64,000 nucleotides of DNA, from assembly GCA_004154925.1 (NCBI GenBank), contig QJNS01000186.1, positions 98,593-162,592 of the forward strand, read 5' to 3'. A program made the translations under genes and the position numbers. Positions 1-11,772 of the stretch are shown in pieces. This stretch comes from Monosporascus cannonballus (lineage: Eukaryota > Ascomycota > Sordariomycetes > Xylariales). Within the stretch, counting starts at the first letter, position 1. Each line of letters begins with the position of its first letter. A model generated the notes under the pieces. It made no database searches and was not told the DNA's origin. It saw nothing but the letters and a program-made list of their open reading frames with translations.

Positions 1-3000
1 GTTCAGAACGAAACCTGTCTATATGGACAAAGTTCTCTTCCCAATACTGCCTTGAGTCATCGCTAACTCTCAACGCTGAAGGCGGAATAAAGCAGAAAAT
101 TAATCACAAATTCCCAACCGACCTGCAGGAGCGAAATGTCAACATAGCCTTGAAGCCGACCAGCTGGGAGAGAAGTATTGATCCCACGAAGCCTAGACGG
201 GCTTTTGTGAACAATTTCAGCGCCGCGGGTGGGAATTCAGCCCTACTTCTTGAAGACGCACCTGTCGCGAGCACGTCCGACGGCGAGGCCCCTGATCCCA
301 GAAGCCATCATCTTGTAGCTGTTTCAGCCAAGAACGGCGTCTCTTTACAAGGAAACCTCAAATCATTGCTCTTGTTCTTAAATCAGAATTCCGATGTTTC
401 TCTTGGCCAATTATCGTACACAACAACGGCACGGCGCATTCATCACCAGCATCGTGTTATGCTGACGGGCTCGAGCAGGGGGGAACTATGTGCTCAGATT
501 GACGCCGCTCTACGCGACCAGAGCGGCATGACCAGGCCCAAAAGTGCTCCAGAGATTGTGTTCACGTTCACGGGCCAGGGTGCACAATATCCGGGCATGG
601 GCAAGGACTTGTACGACAGCTTTTCTTTCTTCCGCAACGAAACGTGTCGACTGGACCGCATTGGACGGAAACTAGGGTTTCCATCCATACTGCCGGTCAT
701 AAATGCTCAGAGCGGCGAACAAGACATTGCCTCGTTCGACCCTGTTTCTGTGCAGCTGTCAAGTGTTTGTATGCAGATTGCGCTCACCAAGCTATGGGCA
801 TCATGGGGCATTACCCCTACCGCCCTGGTTGGGCACAGCTTGGGCGAGTATGCGGCGTTGAGCGCTGCTGGTGTTCTATCTGATGCGGATACCATCTATC
901 TAGTTGGCATGCGGGCTAACTTACTTCGAGAGAAGTGCACACGGAATACCCACTCCATGTTAGTGATTAGGGCATCAGTGAACGAGATTGCAGAAGTCCT
1001 CAAGGACAGGAACGTTGTGTATGAAATCGCCTGCATCAACTCGCCTTCAGAGACCGTTATCACAGGTATTGAAGAGGACATCGTATCGCTCAGGTCTCTG
1101 CTCACGCACGTCGGAATGAAGACAACCCTGTTGAAAGTCCCCTACGCCTTCCATTCTTCCCAGGTTGACCCGGTGCTCGAGGATTTCAGGACGATAGCCG
1201 GCAACATTACCTACTCTGAAGCCAAAAAGCCAGTATTGTGTCCTCTGGATGGAAGCATCGCCGTTGGATCTGGTCTCTTCGGGCCTGACTATCTCGTCCG
1301 ACACACCCGAGAGCCAGTCAATATGCTCCAATCCCTAATCGCAGCAAAAGACCGTCATATCCTCACCGACAAGAACATTACCCTGGAAATTGGCCCTCAC
1401 CCTGCCATTTCCGGTATGGTGAAAGCAACCCTAGGCGCTCAAGTCAGGTGTCTTGCAACGTCACAGCGAGGCAGGCCAGCGTTCCAGATGCTGACGGCTA
1501 CCCTAAAAACTCTATACACTGCAGGCGCTGATATTCGATGGTCCGCATATCATCGTGATTTTGACTCCTCTAACAAAGTCATCCCGATGCCTGCATATAA
1601 TTGGGATCTGAAGCAGTATTGGATCCAGTATGTCAACGACTGGTCGCTGCGTAAGGGAGATCCTCCTATAGCGATTCAAGATTATCAATCCTCGAGGCTT
1701 GAGAGCACCACCATTCATAGAGTTGTGGAAGACACAGGTAATTCCAAAAAGGCTCAGGTCGTGGTCGAGTCGGATATCACGCGCAAGGACTTCCGGCCTT
1801 TGGTGGAAGGCCATGAAGTCGATGGGGTACCACTCTGCACTCCGGCAGTCTACGCGGATATTGCTCTCAGTCTGGGAACATATCTTGTCGAGCGCTACCA
1901 CCCGAGAAAGGAAGGCAATACTTCCCTTGAGATTACGGACATGACCATTCTGAAAGCCCTTATACTGCAATCTGATGAGGCTGCCGAGCAGACTCTTCAG
2001 ACCCACGCTGAGGCCGACTGGTCGTCAAACACAGCGTTTATCAAGTTTATGACTTTTGATGTATGTATTGGCCCCGCCCTACTTTTTACGTTGCTGTTTT
2101 CGGCGATGATCGAGAAGACTGATAGATGGCAATGACAGAGTCGGAAGAAGTTGCAGGAGCATTCGAACTGCGTCATACGCTTCAATGACGGACGCTTACA
2201 GCAAGAGCTCCAGAGGGATACGACAGTACATCAAAGGATGCGAACCCTAAAAGATGGAATAGTCACTGGAGTCACTGCTCGATTCAACCGTGCCATGGCC
2301 TATCGCGCAATTCGCCCCCTGGCCCGTTTCCATGAGGAATACCGTGGTGTAGATGAGATCGTGCTTAACAGCCAGACACTGGAAGCCTCAAGTCGCTTAA
2401 GCTTCAGAAACTTCCCTAAGGACGGGAACTTCCAGACTCATCCCGGCCTGATTGACAGCCTCACATGGGCTGCCGGGTTTTCCATGAATTGCAACGACCA
2501 CAACGACCTGGACAAGGATGTGTTCGTAAACCATGGCTGGGGATCGTTCCAGATTTTCGAACCTATCGACTTTGAGAAGGAGTACACTACGTACTCCCAC
2601 ATGGTAGAAGGGAAAGACCGATTGTGGCAGGGAGAGGTGACGGTCCTAGACGGTGATAAGGTTGTTGCGCACTTCAGCCAGTTTGCGGTATGTTTCTTCT
2701 TACCTGTGTCAGGATTGGACGCAAAATTTGCTAAATATGCGATTTTTAGATGCAAGGCGTACCTCGTCGAGTTTTGAGAGCCATTTTGTCGGTTGAAAGT
2801 CGCAAGAGGAGCAATGAGTCACAGCAGCAGCTTGCACATAAAATAGCAGTTGCTGTGCCGGCAATGCCTCAACGTCAGACGAAAAGTCGAATTGAGGTGA
2901 AAACAACTTTGCCACCCTCTCCGGCGACCGACCGGGCTTTGGCCATCATTTCAGACGAGAGTGGTCTTGCTATATCGGATTTGACCGATGGAACCGTCTT

Positions 3001-4801
3001 TGGTGACGTTGGAATTGACTCTCTTCTAGGTCTGACCATCTCGGCTCGGTTCAAAGAGGAGCTTGATCTAGATCTCGACTTCAACGCGCTCTTCTATGAA
3101 TATCCCACTGTCGGAGATCTCAAGACTTTCCTAGGACAAGAGTCTAAATCGCCAAGCTCTATCGAGAGCCTTAGCTCTGAGTCGAGCAGCACAGAAGATA
3201 CGAAGCCGCCGACACCTTTCACGGATGAAGAGTCTTTGTGTGCAACTCAGCTCGATTTCGAACGTGTCGTTCAGATCATATCAGAGGAGAGTGGCGTTGC
3301 GACGGATGATTTCACCGACGACAGTAACTTTGCAGATTGTGGAGTGGACTCACTACTGTCGCTCGTCATTGTAAGTCGATTTCGAGACGAGCTTGAGCTT
3401 GATATCCAACATGAGTCCCTCTTCCTTGAATGCCCGACCGTGGCAGACCTCAAACAGATGCTGGGCGGCAAGGCTCGGCAACCTGCCCAAGACCAGCCAG
3501 GCTCTACCTCAACATTCGTCCCTGGTACCAAAGTCAACAGAATTACAGCACCGATTCGCTCAGAGAGCGAAACTGCGGCTCAAGTAGCTCGCAAGAAAGC
3601 TGTCGACGAGTACGTAGAAAAGTACACAGTAGGATTCTGTGCACCCGTTCCTTCCGCCTCAATCCAGGCGAATCATGACGACAAGGCTAAAGTCGTTCTC
3701 GTTACGGGGACCACGGGGAGCTTAGGAGGCCACTTGGCCTTGGAACTGGCTGGACGTCCCGAAGTCCAGACGGTCATATGTCTCAACCGCGAACATAGAC
3801 TGGAAGCCTTTTCGCGCCAGAAGAAGGCCATGAAAGATAAAGGCGTTCACTTTCCCGATCATCTGCTATCTAAACTGCTGGTATTACAAGCAGACACCTC
3901 CAAGCCTATGTTGGGGCTATCTGAAGGTGAATACAACAAGCTCGTGGGCTCTGTTACTCATATCATCCACCAAGCGTGGCCTATGAGCGTGAAGCGGCCC
4001 CTTGTGGGCTTTGAGCCACAATTCGCCGTTATGCGCAATCTGATTGATCTTGCAAGCGCCGTCGTGGCCCAGCGTCCCGAAGACTTCCGATTCGGCTTCC
4101 AGCTTGTGTCGTCTATTAGCGTTGTAGGCAACTACAAAGGTAACCGGGTTCCTGAGGACCGGGTCACTGTCGACGCGTTGCTACCAATCGGGTATGCAGA
4201 GGCGAAGTGGGGCTGCGAACGTATGCTTGACGAGACGTTGCACAAGCATCCGGATCATTTCCGAGCCATGACGGTGCGTCTCGGCCAAATTGCCGGGTCC
4301 AAGATCAGTGGGTATTGGAATCCCATGGAGCATTTCGGCTTTATCATCAAGTCATCGCAGGCACTCAATGCTTTGCCTGATGTGAGCGGCACAGTCTACT
4401 GGACGCCCGTCAATGATATAGCTGGGACGCTTGTTGACCTTAATTTGGCTGATCACCATTCGCCTTGTTATCCCTTCTATCACATAGACAACCCTATTGG
4501 CCAGCCCTGGAAGGAAGTCAACGCTATTCTGGCGGATGCATTGAACATCTCACCCCGCAATATGATCCCCCTGAAGGAGTGGACACAACGCGTGAGGGCT
4601 GCGCCACAGCGCGACAACCCTGCCTCGGCTTTGGTAGACTTTTTAGACAGCAACTACGAGCGAATGTCTTGCGGCGGACTCGTCTTGGATTCCAAGAATG
4701 CTGTCGAGCATTCGCCCACTCTAGCTGCTGTGGGACCTGTGAGCGAGGACGTCGTGAGGAAGTATGTTTACGTTTGGAAAGAGATCGGTTTTTTGAATTA
4801 G
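1..4801 (+). CDS. Non-reducing polyketide synthase, 3' part (KS end-AT-PT-ACP-ACP-reductase)
   Basis: Iterative type I PKS building an aromatic polyketide from malonyl-CoA. The gene enters from the left edge, so SAT and most of KS are missing. Exons: up to 2060, 2139-2687 and 2750-4801, with introns 2061-2138 and 2688-2749 (both GTATGT donors, phase 0). A further intron at about 17-81 is likely because KS homology restarts near 82. Seen in order: KS tail (FVNNFSAAGGN, about 198), acyltransferase with GHSLGEY (about 829), product-template domain with HEVDGVPLCTP (about 1810) and its DSLTWAAGF partner (about 2455), two carrier domains with GIDSLL (about 3011) and GVDSLL (about 3341), and a thioester reductase with GTTGSLGG (about 3708) and YAEAK (about 4194). 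No C-methyltransferase or thioesterase is present, so release should be reductive and give an aldehyde. Fsr1-like fusarubin synthases share the reductive ending; the exact product is unknown. Confidence 0.95.
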
Positions 4802-5452
4802 AGAGAATGTTTCATAGAACTTTGATCGTTTTCGGCTTTTGTTTATTATAATTTTGCAAGCCCAACTCCTACAGCATAACCACTACGTATCGTGCAAAGT
4901 CAATAAACAAGTAATGTTCTTCTACCTTTCATCGAACATCATGTCCCTCACCACAACCCACTCGGACAGGAAGCCCACACTCCTTGGCTTAAGAACATGG
5001 AGTTCGAAAAAGTCACATGCGTCTTGAAGAACTTATTATCTGTAGGTTGGCTAACGTCATCTCTCGCGCCTGGAAACCGACCTGCGAATCCTAAAGCGAT
5101 AAGTCCATCACGTCATCCCAAGGATCGAGAATCCGGGAAACCGGGGACTCACTATACGGTGCAAACCAATAGGGAATAAGGAGACTCTAACACTACCCTT
5201 TACAAGCTTGATTACCCGATGGCCCCCTTTTATCGTCTAGTCATCCTCTACCCGCCCCTCTGACGTATATCGGGGAAGATAAATCAGGATCACCGAGTGC
5301 TGAAGGAGCTGAGTTTTGCGCAGAATTAATAAGGCGACATATAGACACTGGCCAATGCGCTGGCTCTCAGCTCTACTTAAAGTCATGAGTTCCAATACAC
5401 AACGGTGTTGCACTGCAGTAGGTTATCCAATCATTTTCAATCGTTTTCAATC
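4802..5452. other. Intergenic: PKS 3' flank and FAD-oxidoreductase promoter
   Basis: No gene is seen. The first part is the PKS 3' flank. The second part should be the promoter of the FAD oxidoreductase that starts at 5453; it contains one TACCCGA element (5213-5219), the reverse complement of the TCGGGTA motif repeated in other cluster promoters. A CT-rich tract lies at about 5240-5262. Confidence 0.6.
5213..5219 (-). promoter_or_regulatory. TCGGGTA candidate cluster element (FAD oxidoreductase promoter)
   Basis: Exact TACCCGA on the plus strand, 234 bp upstream of the ATG at 5453. The same heptamer occurs in four other cluster intergenic regions. The CGG core fits a zinc binuclear-cluster half-site; binding is not shown. 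Confidence 0.4.
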
Positions 5453-6839
5453 ATGCATTCGCAGATCTTTGTTATCAGTTTCGCATTCTTGATTGCCTCC
5501 TCTATCGGCACTCCCCTAGAAGTAAGGCAAGATATTATCGAACGTGACGTTGCTATTATTGGCGGCGGATCCTCTGGTACATATGCAGCCATACGATTGA
5601 AGGACCTTGGCAAGACAGTCGTCGTTGTTGAGAAGGCTGGGGAGCTGGGTGGCCACACCGAGACGTACACTGCTCCAGGCGGTGTGCGGGTCGACTACGG
5701 CGCAACCAACTTCCAGAACGACTCGGTACTCCTAGATTTCTTTCATCGATTTGATATCCCTCTTACGGCCTTTGAATGGACCCAAAGAGGCGAGGTGTAC
5801 GCTGACTTCACTAACGGCCGAGTACTTCCACCTGAGTCGCTTCCGACCCCCGACTTCACCGAGTGGTTCGAGCAATTAGCCAAGGTGAGTTTACCCATCC
5901 GGTAGTACCGGTATACACTAATATGCAGCTCATCAGTACCCGTTTCTTGACCTTGGCTATTATTTGCCGGATCCGGTTCCCGAGGACTTGCTTCTGCCAT
6001 TTGGCGCGTTTGTCGAGAAATATAACCTTCAAAATATTGCTTATACTATCTCCGCATTCGGCGGTGGCAACGGTGACATCCTCAAACAGACCACAATCTA
6101 CGTCTTGAAGGCCGTTAACCGCCCCTACCTGGAGAGCATTCTCTTTGGCACGGGTCTCACTCCCGCCCGCGCCGATACACACGAGATTTACGAGAAAGCC
6201 TTGACGGAACTAGGCTCAGATGTCTTCCTATATTCTACTGTGAGCACGGCCAACCGCTCTGATAGCGGCGTCGAGCTCGTTGTTAGCACGCCTGATGGTC
6301 AAAGAACTATCAAGGCCAAGAAGCTGCTGATCACGGCGCCGCCCACACCAAGCAACATGGAGCCGTTTGGACTCGATACCAAAGAGACTGGGATTTTCTC
6401 GCAGTTTGAACATAAATCATTTTACGTCGGGCTGCTCAACGGTACCGGTTTGGAGCCCGGCTTCCGCTACTACAACGCCAAACCGAACACCACCTACAAC
6501 ATTGCCGAGCTTCCAGCCCCATACATGATTTGGTACACTAGAGCTGACGGCATATACTGGGTCTGGTACAGTTCGCCCGTTGACATGCCAGAGTCAGAGG
6601 TCAAGTTAGGCACCATCGACGCCATCAAGACTCTCGTCCCTGAATCCAACCCACAGTTCGTCGCCTACGCCGATCACTCGCCGTTCGCCGTCGGCGTGAC
6701 CCCCGAAAAGATCCGGAATGGTTTTTATAAAGACCTTTACTCGCTACAGGGCTACAGAAACACGTGGTATACTGGCATTACCTTTCAGTCCGATCACGCT
6801 GCTGCCTTGTGGAACTATACCGAATACGTCAGTAAGTAG
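5453..6839 (+). CDS. Secretory-route FAD-dependent oxidoreductase (amine-oxidase/beta-cyclopiazonate dehydrogenase-like)
   Basis: Two exons, 5453-5884 and 5937-6839, joined across a 52-bp intron (GTGAGT donor, ACTAAT branch region, CAG acceptor) to give 444 aa. The acceptor at 5936 rather than 5928 is chosen because it keeps the frame and gives the family-like junction QLAKYPFLDLGYY. The N-terminus is a hydrophobic signal-peptide-like stretch (residues 1-19). The FAD Rossmann motif G37-x-G39-x-x-G42 follows, then a segment reading VVVEKAGELGGHTETY. The overall pattern matches fungal flavin amine-oxidase-like proteins often annotated as beta-cyclopiazonate dehydrogenase. The substrate cannot be read from the sequence. 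It sits downstream of the PKS on the same strand, so a role in oxidising the polyketide is likely. An upstream in-frame GTG at 5405 is not a credible start. Confidence 0.88.
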
Positions 6840-7442
6840 CCGCGGAGCCATTTGTTCTCATTCATGTTACCCTCCAGGGGAGGTTGTGTTGAAGACGGCT
6901 CTCGCTTGTGATAAAATTTATTCACAATGACTAATCTCTATTATCACAGTTCTACCCAGTCTGAGGACATAGTCCTACGTAGCTGTCAGAGCAGAGACAA
7001 TGGGTGCATGGCAGCGTTTGAAGGGACTTTTCGCAGTGTAGAACGCAGTGGTATCGAGATAATAGGTGCAATAGTCATTGGGAACAATAGATTTCTTATA
7101 TAGAGGGCAACATGATGACCCATCGCAATGTTGTCTTGTTGTTGAAGACGGGGTATTTCAACCCCCCGCTGTATGTACAAGCCCCCTATTGATCAACTTC
7201 GCTATATTATCATTCTCCGGGACGAGTGTCCAATTTTGAATTAGACATATTTCTCTTCATATGGAAGAACAAGTCTCGAATTTAGGACTATGTGACCTCG
7301 TGTTATTGCCCAGCATAGATTAGTATTGTTATATCTTGGTTTGAGCTAATTTGCCGCCAAAGATAGTTGAACGGCCTGGCGAGCCGAAGTTGCCACTATT
7401 CACACAGACTTGAGCACTCGTAGTTGTGTGCTGCCAATGTCT
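6840..7442. other. Intergenic between convergent 3' ends
   Basis: The FAD oxidoreductase (plus) and the MFS exporter (minus) end facing each other. Nothing but AT-leaning 3' flanking sequence is seen; no open frame has gene character. Confidence 0.6.
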
Positions 7443-9267
7443 TCAGGGCCCATAGCCACGGACTCGCTTCCATTCCATTCCAACAGCACCAATGATGGCA
7501 AGACCTTCCAAGATGAGAGAAATACGAAAGGTCCAACCCAGGGCCTTCATGTAAGCATCCAACACCCCGGGCAAATACTCCACAGGCACAAGATCTCGGA
7601 GTGTAGTGGCTCCAGCGGAGACTAGCGTATGACCCTCTAACTCAGGTATCTCCATAGCATTGACATACCCAATGAGCTTGGTTTCAAAGACATTGTTACC
7701 AACTCCTAGAAATATCGAAGCGCCGAAGAACTGTGCCATGGTTGTTAGGGCCATACCTGTAGGGACATCTTCGTCAGGAAGAGTCTATGTGTGGGGGAAA
7801 AGAGGTCAGCCTAAGTCAAAATCTTGAGTATACGAAGTGTGACATACCGCTGAAACTGCCGTCGCAAAAAGCTGCATTCCCATTCCGAGCCCAAAACCTA
7901 TGATGACTTGATACCCTATCCACGACCCCACTGACGAGTCTACCTGCCATGTCGTGAGAAGGCTCATGCCAATTGAACCCACGACGCCGCTAGCGATGAA
8001 GAAGGGCACGTAGTGACCGGTTTTGGCGGAGACAATACCGACAATCAGAATGATTATGACTTGCGTCACGACGAGCGGAATCATCCGTATGCCCGAGTCT
8101 TGAGCACTGGTAGCTTTGATGCCCTGAAAGTACAGCGGGATGAAATAGTAAGCGGTGTTGAAGGCACCGAAAGAGAATAAGTTATACCAACAAACAGCCG
8201 CGACTGTGCGTTGTCTAGCAACTCGGGGGGGTATAGTGGCGTTTTCGCCCATAAAGAACTGGTCTACGAGGAAAGCCACAAACAATACCTAAATATCAGG
8301 AATCGTTAGGATCGTGGTGACGTGATATGGTCAATTTTGAGACATACACAAAAGCAGACCATGACCACAATAACACGCCAATCGGACCATGCGTATCTGA
8401 CTCCTGCCCATTGCATGGCCAGGAGAAAACAAACGATACTGGGTAGGAACAAGCCGAGGCCTAGGAGGTCTAATCTTCTTAAGACTTGGCGAAATGAGGG
8501 TCCTGCGTGCTTAGGCGGTCTGATCTTTAGGAAGGGAATGACGAGTGCGGCTGAGACCGCACCAATAGGCAGGTTAATGTAAAAACACCACCGCCATGTC
8601 ACCCGATCGGTGAATACACCCCCAATCTGCAACAGTCAGCTTTCAGGCCACTCTACCCGACCCTACGGACTCAAGGCATAAACACACCAGTGGACCAACA
8701 GCCGACGCCACACCGAAAGTTCCAGCGTTTACAGACTGAAATGCTGGCGCCTTTTCCGGCGGAACGATAGTGGCAATGATGACTAAAGATCCGGTGAACA
8801 AGGCTGCAGCGCCTACGCCAGCGATTGCTCTGCCAGCAATGAAGACAGCAGAAGTGGGCGCGACTGCGGAAATCAATGAGCCAACTTCAAATATGAACAA
8901 GGCCCCCAGAAAGATCCATTTCGCCGAATACTGCGAATACAGCTTCCCAGACAAAAGTTGGAAGGCGCAGGTGGGAAGAAGGTAGCCGGCGCCGTACCTG
9001 TGACACGATGTTAAAGGCTCCTCTTTTGCCCCATGAGTTCGGATCAACCTACCAGGCGATATCATTGATGGCATTGAACTCGTCTGTGATGCGAGGAATA
9101 GCAGTGGCGATGATTATGTTGTCGAGCCCAACACAGAAAAGACTAAAGCTCAGTGCGGTCACGACCAGGATAAAGGGAATGCTCCTCACGTCAACATACT
9201 GGGTAGAGATTTCTCCATCTGAGCTGGCTGCGCCCTCCACCATTGGCTTTTCAACGCTCTCCTCCAT
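7443..9267 (-). CDS. MFS drug:H+ antiporter, DHA2 (14-TM, toxin-efflux type)
   Basis: Five exons on the minus strand, 9267-9053, 8997-8688, 8626-8348, 8288-7848 and 7784-7443, give 528 aa. All junctions keep frame and have GT-AG ends; introns are 56-63 bp. The start at 9267 opens MEESVEKPMVEG, a short polar cytosolic tail; the next upstream candidate codon is TTG. Family marks: TM1 followed by ATAIPRI, then DIAWYGAGYLL formed across the first intron, loop GRAIAGVGAAALFTG, and WRWCFYINLPIG after TM5, all typical of the aflT/TRI12-like DHA2 group. It is probably a plasma-membrane exporter of the cluster product or a self-protection pump. It is divergent from the P450 at 9763 and shares a 495-bp promoter region with it. 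Confidence 0.93.
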
Positions 9268-9762
9268 AGCTGGCTTCTGGATGAACAGTGGTAATCCGTA
9301 GACTCCAATAACCAAGATTCGACCGCCTTGGAAAGGTTTACGGGGGCTCTGGGATCGAGTATTGGAGCGAATGACTACATGAGCCAGAATAAACCAATCT
9401 CGTCAATATATTAAGAACTACAAGAGTGATCTCGTGGGCTAGTAAGTTAGTGTGTGAGTTGCACAGATCGAAAAGTCTGACATAATCAAAGTTTCAAAGG
9501 TCATACACAGAAAAAGACCAATCCAATTGCCCGAAATGGCCACATTTCTGAGATACCCGAGACAATACCCGATTACTGCATGTCCGGGCATTCAGTCTCG
9601 GATTTCGGCTCGCTTCTTTCCGCGACACAACCAACCCTTAAATCCGAACATCTTTCTCCTCAGACTAGTGGCGTGCTCTAAAAGCCTATGGATTATATAA
9701 AATTAGTATCAAGGTGTTACTACTCTTCAATGGTGTAGCACGTTGCCTACAGTATAGACGTA
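9268..9762. other. Divergent promoter region, MFS exporter / P450
   Basis: No gene. The span holds two TACCCGA elements (9554-9572), an additional CGG-N4-CGG pattern near 9599-9608 (ctCGGatttCGGctc) and TTAAATCCGAA near 9640. A similar CGGATTTAA occurs in the OMT/SDR promoter. Confidence 0.6.
9554..9572 (-). promoter_or_regulatory. Tandem TCGGGTA pair in MFS/P450 promoter
   Basis: Two exact TACCCGA copies in the same orientation at 9554-9560 and 9566-9572, starting 12 bp apart. This is the tightest spacing of the motif in the window and looks like a direct-repeat zinc-cluster site. Function is inferred. Confidence 0.5.
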
Positions 9763-11511
9763 ATGGATTCTCTGTCACAGCTACAACTGAGTCCCATTCA
9801 TGGGGCTCTCAAGATCTTACTTGTTACATTGGGGCTTCCACTCCTGGCCGTCGCCGTTTGGGCCACTCTCAGGGACAGAAGACTCGACAAAATTCCCGGC
9901 CCTCGTGATAGCCTTATCACAGGTATAGGTCTGGATCTTCCACCGAATGCGTTGCAGAAGTTCAGAGAATGGGCCGAACAGTACGGCGAGATATACAAGA
10001 TTCGCCTAGGCTGGTATACTTGGGTGGTTCTGAGCAGCCCTGAAGCAGTCAAGGAGATCCTTGACAAGCAGGTAGGCACTGATTGTATGTCCTAAATCTC
10101 TCCAAGCTACTGACAATCCAGTCAATATCAACCTCATCAAAGTTGGCGCCGCCAATGTCGGAACTGGTTGTTGGGGGCATGCGAAGTAAGCACGCACCAT
10201 ATTCATTCAGTTTTGCAGCGCAGGCAACTTTAATTGCGTCAATGTTGCGGCAATGATTGACTTGGAACATTCTCAGTGGTGACGATGCCATACGACTCAA
10301 AATGGCGCAAGTACCGGACCATCTGTCACAACCTCCTGACACCAAAAATGACGGCGGGTATGCTACCCATACAAACTCAAGAGATTTCTCAACTGCTTTA
10401 TGACCTGGCTTTTCGTAGCTCGGAGGACTTTGCATTTCGGGAGCATATCAACCGGACTATCTTCTCCATCATGATGAAGACGGTGTATGGAAGGCGAATT
10501 CGGGGAAAAGATGATGAAGATATCAAGAACATGGTGGAGAGCTCTAAGATCCTCGGGAGACTAGTTCGGGCTGGCGCCTTTATTGAGGATTCGTTCCCGC
10601 CGCTCGCGAACCTACCGGAGTGGCTGCAGCCATCCAGGAAGAGGGCGCTGAAACTGTCAGAGTTCATTCTTTGGGTGAAGATGAAAACATGGAACACACT
10701 CAAGGAACAGGTCGCGACTGGCGTTGCCCCGGAATGCTACGCAGCGCAAATGATAAACGCCAACTGGTATCAGCAAGGTTTGCTCGATGAGGATCTCGCC
10801 TGGCTTGCTGGGGGTCTCGTCGAAGCAGGATCGCACACATCCATACAGACAGTGGTCAATTTGGTCTTCTACATGGCGGCAACGCCGGAGGTACAAGCGA
10901 AGGTTGTCGCTGAGGTTGAAAGTGTAGTCGGGACATCCAGACTCCCTAATATGGATGATATCCCGAATCTTCCATACGTCTTCGCCTGCGTTAAGGAGAT
11001 ACTTCGGCTATGTCCCGTGCCGCCATGGAGTATCAGACACTTCACTGATGCCGACGTCACATACAAAGACATGATCATCCCCAAGGGAACCGCGATAGCT
11101 TGCAACACTGCAGCACTACATTTTGATTCAGCACGCTATCCAGATCCGTTCAGTTTCAAACCGGAAAGATATTCCGACCATCAAAGGTCGTCCCTCGACT
11201 ACTCGGCGCAGCCGGATCCCAACGAACGAGACCATTTCTGCTTCGGCGCTGGCCGGCGCATATGCCCGGGGATCCGTTTCACTGAAAATAACATGTGTCT
11301 GATCTTGGCAAACTTAGTCTGGGCCTTTGAAATAAAACCCTCAGTTACTTTGATTAACGGCAAAGAGTGTGAGGTGCCTCTGAACCTTGCCGAGGATGCC
11401 TTCGACCCGTATCCTCTCCGGGCACCGAAACCTTTTAGAATCCGATTCATTCCGCGAAGCGAAGAGCGTGCTCGGATTATCGAGGGCTGCAATACCATAG
11501 ATTCGCAGTAA
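9763..11511 (+). CDS. Cytochrome P450 monooxygenase
   Basis: Three exons, 9763-10071, 10122-10185 and 10277-11511, give 535 aa. The 64-bp middle exon is needed to restore the SGGMRM-type segment before the C helix: its last base joins TG of exon 3 to make ATG (M). Seen: N-terminal membrane anchor (about residues 15-36), proline-rich IPGPRDS hinge, I-helix AGGLVEAGSHTS, K-helix KEILR (E-x-x-R), PERY segment, and the heme loop F447-G-A-G-R-R-I-C454-P-G, C454 being the heme thiolate. This is the E-class microsomal type of fungal secondary metabolism, on the ER membrane and dependent on P450 reductase. It probably hydroxylates or oxidises the PKS product; the site is unknown. Its 3' end is only about 260 bp from the transposon block. 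Confidence 0.94.
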
Positions 11512-11772
11512 GTGGGGAAATTTCAAAAAGTAGATAGGACATGAATAGAAAACCATTTTGAAAGACTCGGGGATGCGGTTAGCGGATATCTGAATTTTCA
11601 AAGAAATCCCATCTAGACATTATATTGCATCATGCTCGGGGTGATATTGGTCATACTGAGGGGCTCCCATATGGGAACTGTTCCTCCAGGAATTCGGAGT
11701 TTTAACTCCGGAAAAGTGGGTCTATCCCTATTCGAAGTGGCGAAGATGGCAAAAGAATTCGTAGGACTTCTA

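Noticed and set aside
1512..2006. A 164-codon minus-strand open frame inside the PKS
   Set aside because: Antisense to the PT-domain coding sequence; no independent support.
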